Assembly: GCA_947475465.1 (NCBI GenBank)
Contig: CANJLK010000006.1
Location: forward strand, 1-64,000
Source of the DNA: Caulobacteraceae bacterium
GTDB lineage: Bacteria > Pseudomonadota > Alphaproteobacteria > Caulobacterales > Caulobacteraceae
DNA length: 64,000 nucleotides
Direction of reading: 5' to 3'
Positions 10,220 to 21,600 of the stretch are shown in pieces (position 1 is the first letter of the stretch; each line of letters begins with the position of its first letter). Under the pieces are notes generated by a model. The model saw nothing but the letters and a program-made list of their open reading frames with translations, was not told the DNA's origin and did not search any database. The translations under genes were made by a program, and so were the position numbers.

Positions 10220-11320
10220 CTAAACCCGGCCGGCCGCCGTCCTTTCGACCACATCCGCCAGTCGTTCGGCGGCGTCGGGGATGGCGACGGCGCGGGCGGC
10301 GGCGGCCATGCGGGCCAGGCGAGCCGGGTTGTTGAGGAGCTTTTCCAGGGCGCCGGAGAGGCTGTCGACGGTGAGCTGGCTCTCGCGGCAGATCTCCGCC
10401 CCGCCGGCGTCGGCCAGGAGCTTGGCGTTCTGGCCCTGGTCGTCATCGATGGCGATGGCCAACGGTACGAGGATGGCCGGGCGTCCGGCCACGGCGAACT
10501 CGCAGACCGATCCCGCGCCGGAACGCCCGATCACCAGATGGGCCGCGGACAGCCGGCCGGCCATGTCGCGGAAGAAGGGCGCGATCTCGGCCTCGACCAT
10601 GGCGTTGCGATAGCAGCGCCGGGCGATCTCCATGGATTCGGGCCGGGTCTGCTGCTGGATCAGGATCCGGCCGCGCAGGGCTTCCGGCAAGGCCGCGATG
10701 GCCTCGGGGACCAGCTCCGACAGCAGGCGCGCGCCCTGGCTGCCGCCGGTGATCAGGATGCGGATCGGCCCGCCGGCCACCGGCGGATCGTAGGGGACAT
10801 CGGCGATGGCGCGGATCGCCGGGCGGACCGGGTTGCCGACGACGACGGCGCGCCCGGCGACCTTGGCCGGAGCCTTCAGCAGGGTCGGGAAGGCGCAGGC
10901 GACGGTGGTCACGTGGCTGGCCAGCATGCGGTTGGCGCGGCCCATGACGGCGTTCTGCTCGTGGATCACCGTGGGCCGCCGATCCATGATCGCCGCGACC
11001 AGGGCCGGCGCCGAGGGATAGCCGCCGAAGCCCACAACGACATTGGGTCCGATCTCGCGATAGGCGGCCCGGGCCTGGGCGGCGCCGCGCATCACCGCGA
11101 TGCCGGCCCGCAGCATGCCGATGGGGTCGCCCGGCCGGTAGGTGGCGGCGGACAGGCCGATCTTGCGCTCGGCGGGAAAGTCCTGGGCGAAGCCCGCCAC
11201 CCGCTCGTCGGAGGCGAGAACGATCGTCCAGCCGCGGGCGATCAGGGCCTCGGCGAGAGCCTGGGCTGGAAACAGGTGCCCGCCGGTGCCCCCGGCGGCG
11301 ACGACGGCCACTTTGCGCAT
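10220..11320 (-). CDS. murG: UDP-GlcNAc:lipid-I GlcNAc transferase MurG
   Basis: MRKVAVVAAGGTGGHLFPAQALAE; 'IGRSGAGSVCE'. Confidence 0.96.
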   Translation of the reverse strand: MRKVAVVAAGGTGGHLFPAQALAEALIARGWTIVLASDERVAGFAQDFPAERKIGLSAATYRPGDPIGMLRAGIAVMRGAAQARAAYREIGPNVVVGFGGYPSAPALVAAIMDRRPTVIHEQNAVMGRANRMLASHVTTVACAFPTLLKAPAKVAGRAVVVGNPVRPAIRAIADVPYDPPVAGGPIRILITGGSQGARLLSELVPEAIAALPEALRGRILIQQQTRPESMEIARRCYRNAMVEAEIAPFFRDMAGRLSAAHLVIGRSGAGSVCEFAVAGRPAILVPLAIAIDDDQGQNAKLLADAGGAEICRESQLTVDSLSGALEKLLNNPARLARMAAAARAVAIPDAAERLADVVERTAAGRV

Positions 11321-11331
11321 GACCGATGCCT

Positions 11332-12507
11332 TTAGGCGTACGCGCCGGCCTTTGTAAGGCCTTCGCTGGGGGTGTAGGCGCCGGGACGGCGGCGGGTGAG
11401 GGCGAGCGCCATGCCAAGGGTCAGGCCCATGGCCAGCATGGACGATCCGCCATAGCTGATGAACGGCAGCGTCATGCCCTTGGTGGGGATCAGGTCGAGG
11501 TTGACCGCGATGTTGATGATCGCCTGCTGGCCCACCAGGACGAAGAGGCCGGCGGCGGCCACCTGCTCGAAGGGGTCGTTGAGCTTCAGCGCCCGATAGA
11601 GGCCGCGCACGACGACGAAGGCGAACAGGGACACCAGCAGAAGGGAGAAAATCAGGCCGTACTCCTCCGCGCCCACCGACCAGATGAAGTCGGTGTGGAG
11701 GTCGGGGACGTGGCGCTTCATGACGCCCTCGCCGGGGCCGCGCCCAAAGAAGCCGCCGGCCGCCTGGGCGACGCGCGCGGCGTCCACCTGGTGGGTGTCG
11801 GCCTTGTCCGGGGACAGGAACTTGTCGACGCGGGCGGTGACGTGCGGGAACAGGAAATAGGTGGACGACAGGCCGGCCAGCGCCGTGGCGCCCAGCAGCA
11901 TCACCCATGACATCGGCACGCCGGCCATCCAGAAAGCCGCCCCGAAGGCCACGGTGATCAGCACCGTCTGGCCGATGTCCGGCTGGATGAGCAGCAGCGA
12001 GATCGACAGGAAATAGAGGCCGAAGGCGATCGAGACGCCGGGCACCCCCTGCCCCTTCTGCCCCTCGGCGAACATCCAGGCGACCAGGATGATCAGGGCG
12101 GGCTTCATGAATTCCGAGGGCTGCAGGGAGAAGCCGCCGAACTCCAGCCAGCGGGTCGCCCCCTTGGCGTTGTGACCCATGAACGGCAGGGCGATCATCA
12201 CGGCGATAGCGATCAGCCAGATGAAGAAGGCGCCGCGCCGGACATTACGCACTTCCAGCATGGACGTGCCGATCAGGATCACCACCGCGCCGGCCGCGAA
12301 GACGCACTGGCGGACGGCGAAGTGGAAAGGATCGCCGATGTTCATCCGCGCCGCCGCCGCCGGACTGGCGGCGAAGGACATCACCACCCCGATGGCGATC
12401 AGTAGCGCCACGACCCCCAGCATCCAGCGGTCGACGGTCCACCACCAGACCCCGATCGGGGTGCGGTCGGAGCGGGCGAAGGCATGGGCCTGAGAGGGCG
12501 TGCTCAT
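11332..12507 (-). CDS. ftsW: Lipid II polymerase / SEDS protein FtsW
   Basis: Multi-TM; 'QPDIGQTVLI', 'NLDLIPTKGMTLPFISYGGSSM' SEDS signatures; start MSTPSQAHAF. Confidence 0.96.
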   Translation of the reverse strand: MSTPSQAHAFARSDRTPIGVWWWTVDRWMLGVVALLIAIGVVMSFAASPAAAARMNIGDPFHFAVRQCVFAAGAVVILIGTSMLEVRNVRRGAFFIWLIAIAVMIALPFMGHNAKGATRWLEFGGFSLQPSEFMKPALIILVAWMFAEGQKGQGVPGVSIAFGLYFLSISLLLIQPDIGQTVLITVAFGAAFWMAGVPMSWVMLLGATALAGLSSTYFLFPHVTARVDKFLSPDKADTHQVDAARVAQAAGGFFGRGPGEGVMKRHVPDLHTDFIWSVGAEEYGLIFSLLLVSLFAFVVVRGLYRALKLNDPFEQVAAAGLFVLVGQQAIINIAVNLDLIPTKGMTLPFISYGGSSMLAMGLTLGMALALTRRRPGAYTPSEGLTKAGAYA

Positions 12508-13919
12508 GCCGCCCCCCTGGCCGCCGGCGCGGCGGCCAGGGCCTGGACCGCGGCGCGGAAGTCTTCGCCGCGCGCCTCGAAGTCGGCGTACTGATCGAAG
12601 GAGGCCGCGGCCGGCGACAAAAGGACGATGGTGTCCTGGCTCGACTTGGCGGCGTCCGCATAGGCCTGGGCGACAGCGGCCGCCATGGTCCCGCACGCCA
12701 CGGCCGGCGCCTCGCCCTCAAGGGTCTTGGCGAAGGCGGGCGAGGCCTCGCCGATCAGATAGGCCTTCACCACCCGGGGAAAGAGATCCGACAGCGCCTC
12801 GATGCCACCGGTCTTGGGCTGGCCGCCGGCGATCCAATAGACCCGGGCGTAGCTGGACAGCGCCTGGCGCGCGGCGTCGGTGTTGGTGGCCTTGCTGTCG
12901 TTGACGAAGCGCACGCGGCCGATCTGGCCCACGGTCTCCATCCGGTGCGCGAGGCCCGGGAAGGTCAGGAGGTGCTCGGCGGCTTCCTCCGCCGGGATGC
13001 CCAGGCCCTTGGCGGCGGCGTAGGCGGCCGCAGCGTTCTGCCAGTTGTGGCGGCCCGGCAGCGAGCGGGCGCGGGACAGGTCGGCCACCGCCGTGGCGCG
13101 CTCGCCCGTGGCGTCATAGACCATGCCCTGCAGCACATAGACCCCGCGGCCCATCGCCTTGGAGGCCGAGATCGGCACGATGGTGCGGCGGTTGGCGGCT
13201 GTGATCTCGGTGCAAATCTGCTGGCCGTAGGGGTCGTCCACCCCGATGATCGCGGTGTCGCCCTTGCCCTGGTTGGCCAGGATGCGCCGCTTGGCGGCGA
13301 CGTAGTTCTCCATGCTCCCGTGCCGTTCCAGGTGATCGGGCGACAGGTTCAGGATGATGGTGACGTCGGCGTGCAGGCTGGACGTCAGGTCCAGCTGGTA
13401 GGAGCTCAGCTCCAGGACATAGACCGCCCCGCCGTGCATGTCGTCGAGGCCGAGCACGCCAAAGCCGATGTTGCCGCCGATCCGCACATCTCGGCCTGCC
13501 TGGGCGCAGATGTGGCCGACGAGCGCGGTGGTGGTCGATTTGCCGTTGGTGCCGGTGATCGCGACGATCTTGGGGCGCCGGTGCTCGGGCGCGGCGTTCA
13601 CCGTGCGGGCGAAGAGCTCGACGTCGCCCAGGATCTCCACGCCCGTCGCCTTGGCTTTTTCGACGGTCCAGTGCGGCTTGGGGTGGGTCAGAGGCACACC
13701 TGGCGACAGCATCAGGGCCGCGAAGTCCGACCAGTCGGCTGTGGTCAGGTCGGTGAGTTCGAAGCCCTCGGCCAGGGCCGCTTCGCGCGACGACGCCTTG
13801 TCGTCCCAAAGCGCCACCTTGGCGCCGCCGGCCATGAGGGCGCGCGCGGCGGTCAGGCCCGTGCGGGCCAGGCCGAAGACGGCGACGGTCTTTCCCTCGA
13901 AGCCGGAGACGGCGATCAT
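12504..13919 (-). CDS. murD: UDP-N-acetylmuramoylalanine--D-glutamate ligase
   Basis: 'AITGTNGKSTTTALVGHI'; 'VRFVNDSKATN'; dcw context. Confidence 0.96.
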   Translation of the reverse strand: MIAVSGFEGKTVAVFGLARTGLTAARALMAGGAKVALWDDKASSREAALAEGFELTDLTTADWSDFAALMLSPGVPLTHPKPHWTVEKAKATGVEILGDVELFARTVNAAPEHRRPKIVAITGTNGKSTTTALVGHICAQAGRDVRIGGNIGFGVLGLDDMHGGAVYVLELSSYQLDLTSSLHADVTIILNLSPDHLERHGSMENYVAAKRRILANQGKGDTAIIGVDDPYGQQICTEITAANRRTIVPISASKAMGRGVYVLQGMVYDATGERATAVADLSRARSLPGRHNWQNAAAAYAAAKGLGIPAEEAAEHLLTFPGLAHRMETVGQIGRVRFVNDSKATNTDAARQALSSYARVYWIAGGQPKTGGIEALSDLFPRVVKAYLIGEASPAFAKTLEGEAPAVACGTMAAAVAQAYADAAKSSQDTIVLLSPAAASFDQYADFEARGEDFRAAVQALAAAPAARGAA

Positions 13920-13938
13920 GGTGCGCGCACCGCCTCCC

Positions 13939-15054
13939 CTACCTGAGTTTCAGGGTGGCCAGCCCCAGCAGGGCCAGCATGATCGAGACGATCCAGAAGC
14001 GGATCACGACGGTCGATTCCGACCAGCCCAGCTTCTCGAAGTGATGGTGGATCGGGGCCATCAGGAAGATCCGCCGGCCCGTGCGCTTGTACCAGCCCAC
14101 CTGGATGACCACGCTCAGCAGCTCTGCGACGAACAGGCCGCCGACGATGGCGAGAACGATCTCGTGGCGGGTGGCGACCGCCACCGCGCCGATGCCACCA
14201 CCCAGCGCCAACGCGCCGGTGTCGCCCATGAAGATCCGCGCCGGCGGAGCGTTGTACCAGAGGAAGCCCAGGCCAGCCCCGATCATCGCCCCGCAATAGA
14301 CCGCCACCTCGCCCACGCCGGGCACGAAGTGGAGCTGCAGGTAGTTGGCGAAGACGAAGTTGCCGACCAGGTAGGCGATCAGGCCGTAGGTGCTGGACGC
14401 GATCATCACCGGCACGGTGGCCAGGCCGTCGAGACCGTCGGTGAAGTTCACCGCATTCGCGGCGCCGACGATCACGAAGGCGCCGAACAGCAGGTAGAAC
14501 CAGTGCAGATTCAAGAGCAGCTGCTTGAAGATCGGGAAGCTGACCGAGGTCAGCAGGTCCGGCGCTTCTGGGGCCTTGGGCGCGAATAGGATGATCAGAG
14601 CGACGGCGCCCATGGCGATGGCGGCTTCCAGAACCAGGCGCATCCGCCCGGAGATGCCGTCCGTCGTCTGTTTGGTGACCTTGGCGTAGTCGTCGAGGAA
14701 GCCCAGCAAGCCGTAGCCGGCGGTGACCAGCAGGACCGCCCAGACATAGACGTTGGAGAGGTCCGACCACAGGAGGGTCGAGACGATGAGCCCGGCCAGG
14801 ATCATCACCCCGCCCATGGTCGGCGTGCCGGCCTTCTCAATGATATGGCGCTGGATGCCGTCGGTGCGGATCGGCTGGCCCTTGCCCTGCTTGGTCTGCA
14901 TCCAGCGGATGAAGCGCGAGCCCATGGCGACGACGATCAACTGGGCGGTGGCGATCGACAGCACCGTCCGGAATGTCAGGTATTTCAGAAGGTTGATGAT
15001 CGGGACGTGGCTATGGCCGCCGGCCGACAGGTGTTCGTACAGCCAGTAGAACAT
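13939..15054 (-). CDS. mraY: Phospho-N-acetylmuramoyl-pentapeptide transferase
   Basis: '[11 protein letters not shown]', '[10 protein letters not shown]', '[12 protein letters not shown]'. Confidence 0.97.
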   Translation of the reverse strand: MFYWLYEHLSAGGHSHVPIINLLKYLTFRTVLSIATAQLIVVAMGSRFIRWMQTKQGKGQPIRTDGIQRHIIEKAGTPTMGGVMILAGLIVSTLLWSDLSNVYVWAVLLVTAGYGLLGFLDDYAKVTKQTTDGISGRMRLVLEAAIAMGAVALIILFAPKAPEAPDLLTSVSFPIFKQLLLNLHWFYLLFGAFVIVGAANAVNFTDGLDGLATVPVMIASSTYGLIAYLVGNFVFANYLQLHFVPGVGEVAVYCGAMIGAGLGFLWYNAPPARIFMGDTGALALGGGIGAVAVATRHEIVLAIVGGLFVAELLSVVIQVGWYKRTGRRIFLMAPIHHHFEKLGWSESTVVIRFWIVSIMLALLGLATLKLR

Positions 15055-16481
15055 CAGCCCGCCTTCCCTGACACGAGGTCGAGCGAAGCCAGGGCCTGCG
15101 CGATGACGCTGGCCTTCGACCCGTTAGACCCCTTCACCATCACCAGATCGCCGGGCTCTGCGGCCCGGCTGACCTGCGGCGCCAGTTCCGCCGCGGTTTT
15201 GGCGTAGCCGCCCCGGCGAGTCGGCGGAAGGGCGTCCCACAGGGATTTCATCAGCGGTCCGGCGCAGAACACCAGGTCGACCTCGGCCGCGGCGATGGGC
15301 TCCGCGAGGGCGGCGTGGAAGCCAGGCGCCTGCTCGCCCAGTTCCAGCATGTCGGTCAGGGCGACGATCCGCCGCCCCCCGGTCTTGGCTGTTCCCGTCT
15401 CGCCGGTCCCCGTCTTGCGCGCGCCAAGCGTCGCCAGGGCGGAGGCCATGGAGACGGGATTGGCGTTGTAGCTCTCGTCGATCAGCGTGAAGGCGCCGCC
15501 CGAGATCTGCACGATCTTCTCGGCGCCCCGGCCCGCCAGGGGCTCGAAGCTGCCCAGCGCGGCCAGGCTGTCGTCCAGGTCGACATCGAGCGCCTCAAGC
15601 ATCAGCAGGACGGCCATGGCGTTCGGACCCCAGTGCGCGCCGGTCTGCAGGATGGGGAAGTCGAGACCCTTGCCGTGGAAGCGGGCCTGGACGATGGCGT
15701 GGCCAGCGTCAGCCTGGAAGTCGATCAGGCGGGCGTCGCACCCGGCTGCGCGTCCAAAGGTGCGGACCTGCGCGCCTGCCCCCAGCGCCTGGGCCTTGAG
15801 CGCCTCGAACCAAACGTTGTCGGCGTTCAGGACCGCCACGCCGCCGGGCTCCAGACCTTCGAAAATCTCCGCCTTTGCCCGCGCCACCCCCGCCTCGCCG
15901 TCAGGGAAGTTCTCAACATGCACGGGACCGACATTGGTGATCACGGCGCAGTGCGGGCGGACCATCGCGGTGAGGGGCCGGATCTCGCCTTCGTGGTTCA
16001 TGCCGATCTCGAAGACGGCGCGCTCGGTGTCGCGCGGCATGCGGGCCAGGGTGAGCGGCACGCCGATGTGGTTGTTGTAGCTCTTCACCGACGAATGCGC
16101 CCGACCGGCCCGGGTGAGGCCGGCCATGATCGCCTGGGTGACGCTTGTCTTGCCGACCGAGCCGGTGACCGCGCCGCGCCTGGCCTTTGTCGCCCGCTGG
16201 CGAGCGGCCGCACCCAGTTGCTCCAGCGCGGTGAAGGTGTCGGCCACCATGACCGCCGGGCCGTCGACGGGCTTCGACACGAGCGCGCCGGCGGCGCCCT
16301 TGGCCAGCGCCTGGGCCACGAACTCATGGCCGTCCCGGACGCCCGCGAGCGCCACGAACAGGTCGCCTCGTTCGACAGTCCGGGTATCGATTGAAACGCC
16401 GTTGGCCGCGAAGGACGGTCCGGCGAGGGTTCCGCCTGTGGCGGCTGCGACCTCGTCCGCCGTCCAGAGCGCCTCAGCCAT
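15054..16481 (-). CDS. murF: UDP-MurNAc-tripeptide:D-Ala-D-Ala ligase
   Basis: '[15 protein letters not shown]', '[12 protein letters not shown]'. Confidence 0.96.
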   Translation of the reverse strand: MAEALWTADEVAAATGGTLAGPSFAANGVSIDTRTVERGDLFVALAGVRDGHEFVAQALAKGAAGALVSKPVDGPAVMVADTFTALEQLGAAARQRATKARRGAVTGSVGKTSVTQAIMAGLTRAGRAHSSVKSYNNHIGVPLTLARMPRDTERAVFEIGMNHEGEIRPLTAMVRPHCAVITNVGPVHVENFPDGEAGVARAKAEIFEGLEPGGVAVLNADNVWFEALKAQALGAGAQVRTFGRAAGCDARLIDFQADAGHAIVQARFHGKGLDFPILQTGAHWGPNAMAVLLMLEALDVDLDDSLAALGSFEPLAGRGAEKIVQISGGAFTLIDESYNANPVSMASALATLGARKTGTGETGTAKTGGRRIVALTDMLELGEQAPGFHAALAEPIAAAEVDLVFCAGPLMKSLWDALPPTRRGGYAKTAAELAPQVSRAAEPGDLVMVKGSNGSKASVIAQALASLDLVSGKAG

Positions 16482-17922
16482 GGAGGGCGCTATGGGTCTC
16501 GGTGACGTCGTCGAAGGGGTGGACCGTGTCGCCGATGGTCTGACCCTGCTCGTGGCCCTTGCCGGCGACCACCAGGATGTCGCCTTCGGAAAGCTGGGCG
16601 ACCGCGGCGCGGATGGCTTCGCGGCGATCGCCGATGTCGTTCAGGCCGGCATTCCCGGCCATCACTTCGGCGCGGATGGCGGCGGGGACCTCCGAGCGCG
16701 GATTGTCGTCGGTGACGATGGCGACATCGGCCAGTTGGGCGGCGATGCGGCCCATGATCGGGCGCTTTGTGCGGTCGCGGTCGCCGCCGGCGCCAAACAC
16801 CACGATGAGCTTGCCGGTGACGTGTGGGCGCAAAGCCTTGAGCACCGTTTCCAGGCCGTCGGGCGTGTGGGCGTAGTCCACATAGGCCTCGCCGCCGCGC
16901 GGTCCCGCGCCGACGCGCTGCAGGCGGCCCGGCGCGCCCTCGATGGTCTCCAGCCCGGCCAGGGCGTCCTCCACCGAAAGGCCCGCTGCGATACACAGTC
17001 CCGCGGCGACAAGGGCATTGGACGCCTGGAAGGCTCCGGCCAGCGGCAGCTTCACATCGTACTCCCGGCCCTGGAACAGCACGGTCAGGCGCTGGCCTTC
17101 CGGCAGCAGGCGCCGATCGACCAGGCGCAGGCCCTGGCCGGTTTCACCGACACTCATGATCGACTGCCCGGCCGAAACCGCGGCGCCGGCGAAGGCGGCA
17201 TAGGCGTCGGAGTCGGAATTCAGCACGGCGGTCCGGCCGCGCGCCAGGAGGGTCTCGAACAGGCGCAGCTTGGCGGCGCGGTAGACCCCCATGGTGCCGT
17301 GGTAGTCCAGATGGTCCTGGGTCAGGTTGAGGAAGCCGGCGGCGGTGAGCTTCACCGCGTCCAAGCGACGCTGGTCGATACCGTGGGACGAGGCTTCCAG
17401 CGCCAGGTGGGTGACACCTTCGCCGGCGATCCGCGCCATCAGCTCAGCCACGTCGGCGGCGTCGGGCGTGGTGAGGCCTGGCGGCGTGATCTGGAGGTCG
17501 GGCGCACCGGGGGCGCTGATGCGCACGCCGAGGGTGCCCATGCTCGCGGCTTTTTTTCCAGCGCTCGCGAAGATCTGGCGGCAGAAGGCGGCGACAGATG
17601 TCTTGCCGTTGGTGCCGGTGACCGCCACGCAGATCGGCGGCTGGGCCCCATGCAGGGCCGCGGCGGCCAGGGCATAGGCGCGGCGGGGGTCGGAGGCGGT
17701 GACCAGCGGGACGTTCAGGCCTTCGATGTCGCGGCCGGCCAGGATCGCGGCGGCCCCCATCTCGGCGGCCTTGGGCGCGAAGCTGCGGCCGTCGACCTTG
17801 GAACCCGGCAGGGCGGCGAACAGGAAGCCCGGCTTCACCTTGCGGCTGTCGGCGGTGACGCCGGTGATAACAGGATCGACGCCCAGATCACGCTGGACCA
17901 GGTCTGAGAGACGCAGGCTCAA
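16474..17922 (-). CDS. murE: UDP-MurNAc-L-Ala-D-Glu:meso-DAP ligase
   Basis: 'AVTGTNGKTSVAAFCRQIF', 'DYAHTPDGLE', 'DNPRSE'. Upstream of residue LSLRLSDLVQ the ORF is antisense-like; a TTG start at 17922 overlaps the ftsI stop by 4 nt. Confidence 0.95.
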   Translation of the reverse strand: MSLRLSDLVQRDLGVDPVITGVTADSRKVKPGFLFAALPGSKVDGRSFAPKAAEMGAAAILAGRDIEGLNVPLVTASDPRRAYALAAAALHGAQPPICVAVTGTNGKTSVAAFCRQIFASAGKKAASMGTLGVRISAPGAPDLQITPPGLTTPDAADVAELMARIAGEGVTHLALEASSHGIDQRRLDAVKLTAAGFLNLTQDHLDYHGTMGVYRAAKLRLFETLLARGRTAVLNSDSDAYAAFAGAAVSAGQSIMSVGETGQGLRLVDRRLLPEGQRLTVLFQGREYDVKLPLAGAFQASNALVAAGLCIAAGLSVEDALAGLETIEGAPGRLQRVGAGPRGGEAYVDYAHTPDGLETVLKALRPHVTGKLIVVFGAGGDRDRTKRPIMGRIAAQLADVAIVTDDNPRSEVPAAIRAEVMAGNAGLNDIGDRREAIRAAVAQLSEGDILVVAGKGHEQGQTIGDTVHPFDDVTETHSALHG

Positions 17923-19670
17923 TGGTCTTCTCCCGCGTCGGCGCCGGCGACGTCGGCAAAGGGCATGGTCTCGGCCCGGGCACGCACGCCCAGGAAGGGG
18001 GCGATGCGCTGGATCACCCGGCCGGCGGCCGGCGCCGCGGCGATGCCGCCCGTCGGGTCGGCGCCGGTCTTGTCGCGCTGCGGCTCGTCCATGAGGATCA
18101 GCACGAAATAGCGCGGCGCCTTGAGCGGCCCGTCGGTGGGGAAGACCGCGGCGAAGGACGAGACCTGCTTGGTGGTGGAGTAGCGCTTGGCGACCGGATC
18201 CCACTTGTCGCCGGTCCCGGTCTTTCCCCCGACATTGAGGCCCGGGATGTTGGCTGACTTGCCCGATCCGCAGGTGCAGCTGACGTTGGAGCGCATGATC
18301 TGCAGCAGGGTGAGCGCGGTGCTTTCCTGGATCATCCGGGGGCCATGGACCACGGTTCCGGGCGGCAGCTTCTTGATGGTCAGCGGCAGCAATTCCCCGC
18401 CGTTCATCAGGCCGGAGTAGGCCCGCGCCACAGCCAGCGGGCTGACATTGATCCCATGGCCGAAGGAGGTCGAGGCGATGGCGTCCTCGTTCCAGACCTT
18501 GGGGACCAGAGGCCTTGCGGTCTCGATCAGTTCGGTCTTGGCCGGCTGGGTGAGGCCGAAGCGGTCGAAATAGGCGTGCAGCCGCTCAGGCCCGATGGCC
18601 TCGCCCAGCCGGGCCGTGCCGATGTTCGACGAGTGCTGGAACACTTCCACCAGGGTCAGGACCGCATGCGTCGCGTGATAGTCGTGGATGGTGCGGTAGC
18701 CGAGCTGGAACGGGTGGGTGGCGTCGAAGGTCGAACGGGGCGTGGCGACACCCGTGTCCAGGCCCGTGGCCACGGTGAAGCCCTTGAAGGTCGAGCCCAT
18801 CTCGTAGATTGCGCCGGCCGCACGGTTAAGGCGCGCGTCGAGGCTGGCCTGGCCGGGGCGGTTGGGATCGAAGGTGGGGTAGTTCGCCAAGCCCAGGATT
18901 TCACCTGTGTGGACGTTGATCACCACGCCGGTGGCGCCCTTGGGATGGAACTGCGCCGTGGCCTTGTAGAGCTCATCCTCCAGGGCGGCCTGAATCCGCA
19001 GGTCTATGGAGAGCGGCACCGCGCCGTGGGTGGCGACCGCGTTGCGGATATCGTCGTTCAGCGCGGCTTCCGCCCCGGCCAGGCCCTCACCACCGGTATC
19101 GGCGAAACCGATCAGGTGCGCGGCCGTGTAGCCCAGCGGATAGACCCGCTTTTCCTCGGGCTCGAAGCTGACGCCGGGCAGGCCCAGGTCATGCAGCTGG
19201 GCGCGGACCTCCGGGGTCAGGCCGCCGATCACGAAGGTCCGGCGCCCGGACTTCAGGGCCTTTTGCAGGCGGTCGGGGGTGAGATCAGGCAGGGCCTTGG
19301 TCAGGGCGGTGCGAGTCTCGCTGGTGTCCCAGATTTCGCGCGGGTCGATGTAGAGGCCGTAGTGCAATAGGTCGGCCGCCAGCATCTGGCCGTTGCGGTC
19401 GACAAGGTCGGCCCGGGCCGCGCCCATGGGCGGCTGGAAGGCCTCGCCCTTGCCGGCGTCGGAGAACAGCGCCGCGCGCGTCGCCCCGAGCGACAGCACG
19501 ACAAATCCGGTGGCGAACAGCGCAAGCACAAAGAAGATGCGGATGCGGGTATCGTCGACGACCTTGCCCGAGGTGCGGGCCCGCTCGAAGGCGTGCTCCA
19601 GCCGCCACATCCAGCCCGTCAGCCAGCGGGCGAGCGGCGATCCGCCGAAAGATTGCTGCGCCATGCTCAC
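17919..19670 (-). CDS. ftsI: Peptidoglycan transpeptidase (PBP3/FtsI)
   Basis: 'MGSTFKGFT' (SxxK), 'HSSNIGTA' (SxN), 'GKTGTGDK' (KTG) motifs. Confidence 0.96.
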   Translation of the reverse strand: MSMAQQSFGGSPLARWLTGWMWRLEHAFERARTSGKVVDDTRIRIFFVLALFATGFVVLSLGATRAALFSDAGKGEAFQPPMGAARADLVDRNGQMLAADLLHYGLYIDPREIWDTSETRTALTKALPDLTPDRLQKALKSGRRTFVIGGLTPEVRAQLHDLGLPGVSFEPEEKRVYPLGYTAAHLIGFADTGGEGLAGAEAALNDDIRNAVATHGAVPLSIDLRIQAALEDELYKATAQFHPKGATGVVINVHTGEILGLANYPTFDPNRPGQASLDARLNRAAGAIYEMGSTFKGFTVATGLDTGVATPRSTFDATHPFQLGYRTIHDYHATHAVLTLVEVFQHSSNIGTARLGEAIGPERLHAYFDRFGLTQPAKTELIETARPLVPKVWNEDAIASTSFGHGINVSPLAVARAYSGLMNGGELLPLTIKKLPPGTVVHGPRMIQESTALTLLQIMRSNVSCTCGSGKSANIPGLNVGGKTGTGDKWDPVAKRYSTTKQVSSFAAVFPTDGPLKAPRYFVLILMDEPQRDKTGADPTGGIAAAPAAGRVIQRIAPFLGVRARAETMPFADVAGADAGEDH

Positions 19671-20092
19671 GGCTTGGTTCCCGGGGAAGGCGGCGCGGGT
19701 GGCGCCGGTGCGGTGGGGGCGGCGGTGGGGTCCGGCGTCACTTCCGCAGGGGTTTGCGCCGTCGCCCCGGGCATAACCGGCGCGGCGTGCGCGAGTTCCG
19801 GAAGCGCGTCAGGCGTCGCTTCATGCTTGATGGGCACCGGGGCGAGACCCAGGTAGGCGACCGACAGGCGCTCGATGCGGGCCGGCTGCTCCAGGTGACT
19901 GACCTCGGCCTGCAGGAGGCGGGTGCGGGCCTTTTCCTCGTCGATCTGGCGTTCGACCTGGGCGATCTTGGCGCGCTCGCCGCCGGCGATGGTCTTGGCC
20001 AGGTAGACGCCAAGGATCAGGGTCGCCAGGACGCCAACCGCGATCAGGTCGATCAGCCGGAAGCCGCGCCAACGGCGCTCAATCAGGTTCAT
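19667..20092 (-). CDS. ftsL: Cell division protein FtsL-like
   Basis: Small single-TM coiled-coil protein [27 protein letters not shown] between ftsI and rsmH. Confidence 0.85.
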   Translation of the reverse strand: MNLIERRWRGFRLIDLIAVGVLATLILGVYLAKTIAGGERAKIAQVERQIDEEKARTRLLQAEVSHLEQPARIERLSVAYLGLAPVPIKHEATPDALPELAHAAPVMPGATAQTPAEVTPDPTAAPTAPAPPAPPSPGTKP

Positions 20093-21021
20093 GCCGCCGC
20101 CCTCCACACAGGCGCGTCGGTTCGCACCGCCGCCCTCAGTTTCGCCGACCGGGCCCGGGGGTTCGCCGCCAGCTCCGCGTCAGACGGCGCGCGGGCGCCG
20201 TTGAACAGCAGGCTGAAGCTCGGCGCCGCACCGGCCGCAACCGGAGGCGCATGGCGCGATCCCGCCGGCGTTCTACCCGCCCGCACCGAGAGAAAACTCT
20301 TCACGATTCTGTCTTCAAGCGAATGGAAGGTGACGACGCAGAGCCGGCCATCGGTCTTCAGCGCCCGCTCCGCGGCCACCAGACCCGCCTCCAGCTCGGA
20401 CAGTTCTTCGTTCACGGCGATGCGGATCGCCTGGAAGGATCGGGTGGCGGGATGGGTCTTGGCGCCCCGGCGACCGCCCAGGGCCTTTTCGATGAAGTCG
20501 GCCAGTTCGAGGGTGCGCGTGAAAGGCTGATCGTCGCGGCGCCGGGCGATGGCGCCGGCGATCCGGCGGCTCTGCCGCTCCTCGCCGTAGACGTAGAGGA
20601 TGCGGGCCAGGTCGGCGGGCTCCGCCTCGTTGACCAGGTCCGCCGCGGTGGGACCGTCGGCCGACATGCGCATGTCGAGCGGTCCGTCGCGCATGAAGGA
20701 GAAGCCGCGGTCGGGTTCGTCCAGCTGCATGGAGGAGACCCCCAGGTCCAGGGCGACGCCATCGACAGCCCCCTCGCCCACTTCGTCCGCCATGATGGAG
20801 AACCGGCTCTGGACCAGACGAAATCGATCGGCGGGAAGGCCGGCCGCGAACTTGGCGGCGCTGGGATCGCGGTCGAAGGCGATGACGCTGGCGCCGGCGT
20901 CCAGCAGGGCGCGCGTGTAGCCGCCCGCCCCGAAGGTGCCGTCGACGATGGTGGCGCCCCGCACGGGCTGCAAAGCGTCCAGGACCTCGCCGATCAGGAC
21001 GGGGACGTGCGGGGTCGTCAT
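20089..21021 (-). CDS. rsmH: 16S rRNA (cytosine1402-N4)-methyltransferase
   Basis: '[36 protein letters not shown]', '[18 protein letters not shown]'. Confidence 0.97.
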   Translation of the reverse strand: MTTPHVPVLIGEVLDALQPVRGATIVDGTFGAGGYTRALLDAGASVIAFDRDPSAAKFAAGLPADRFRLVQSRFSIMADEVGEGAVDGVALDLGVSSMQLDEPDRGFSFMRDGPLDMRMSADGPTAADLVNEAEPADLARILYVYGEERQSRRIAGAIARRRDDQPFTRTLELADFIEKALGGRRGAKTHPATRSFQAIRIAVNEELSELEAGLVAAERALKTDGRLCVVTFHSLEDRIVKSFLSVRAGRTPAGSRHAPPVAAGAAPSFSLLFNGARAPSDAELAANPRARSAKLRAAVRTDAPVWRAAA

Positions 21022-21503
21022 CCTGCGCTCCCCGGCTTTGCGGGACCGGCGATCTTGGCGGCGCGCTGGGCCGCGCGCATCGAGGCCAGGCCCTCGCGGG
21101 CGATTTCGCGCTGGGCGGCGCGGTGGGCCTGGAAGGCCTCCCGCTCCCAGATCTGGAACCGGTCGCCCAGGCCGACCAGGACCACGTCCAGGGTCAGGCC
21201 GAACTGGTCGCAGAGCAGTTCCGGCAGGGTGATGCGGCCAGCGGTGTCGTAGGCCAACTGCGAGACGCCCCCGAACACCGAGGCCTCAAGGGCGCTGCGG
21301 ATCGGATCGCCAAATTCCAGCTCCTCGATCAGCGCCGCGTAGCGGTCGAACAGGGCCTTGCCGCCCCCCTCAATGCAGTCGGCCTCGATGGACGGGAAAC
21401 AGAAGACACCGTCGAACGGCCCGGCCGTCTGGGCGCGGAACTCCTGCGGCACGACGATGCGCCGTTTGGCGTCCAGCTGCTTCTCGAAGGTCGAGAGAAA
21501 CAC
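21018..21503 (-). CDS. mraZ: Transcriptional regulator MraZ
   Basis: '[24 protein letters not shown]'; GTG start at 21503. Confidence 0.95.
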   Translation of the reverse strand: MFLSTFEKQLDAKRRIVVPQEFRAQTAGPFDGVFCFPSIEADCIEGGGKALFDRYAALIEELEFGDPIRSALEASVFGGVSQLAYDTAGRITLPELLCDQFGLTLDVVLVGLGDRFQIWEREAFQAHRAAQREIAREGLASMRAAQRAAKIAGPAKPGSAG

Positions 21504-21600
21504 CGCCCAAGCCCCTGCCAATTGACCGGATTACCGATCGCCCAAACCCGCTTCCCGAACGCCCGCCCCAACGCGTCGGTTTGGTTAGCGAAGTATGACT

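Noticed and set aside
16114-17907. 597-aa plus-strand ORF
   Set aside because: Antisense of murE (and the murF start); Gly/His/Arg-rich shadow translation.
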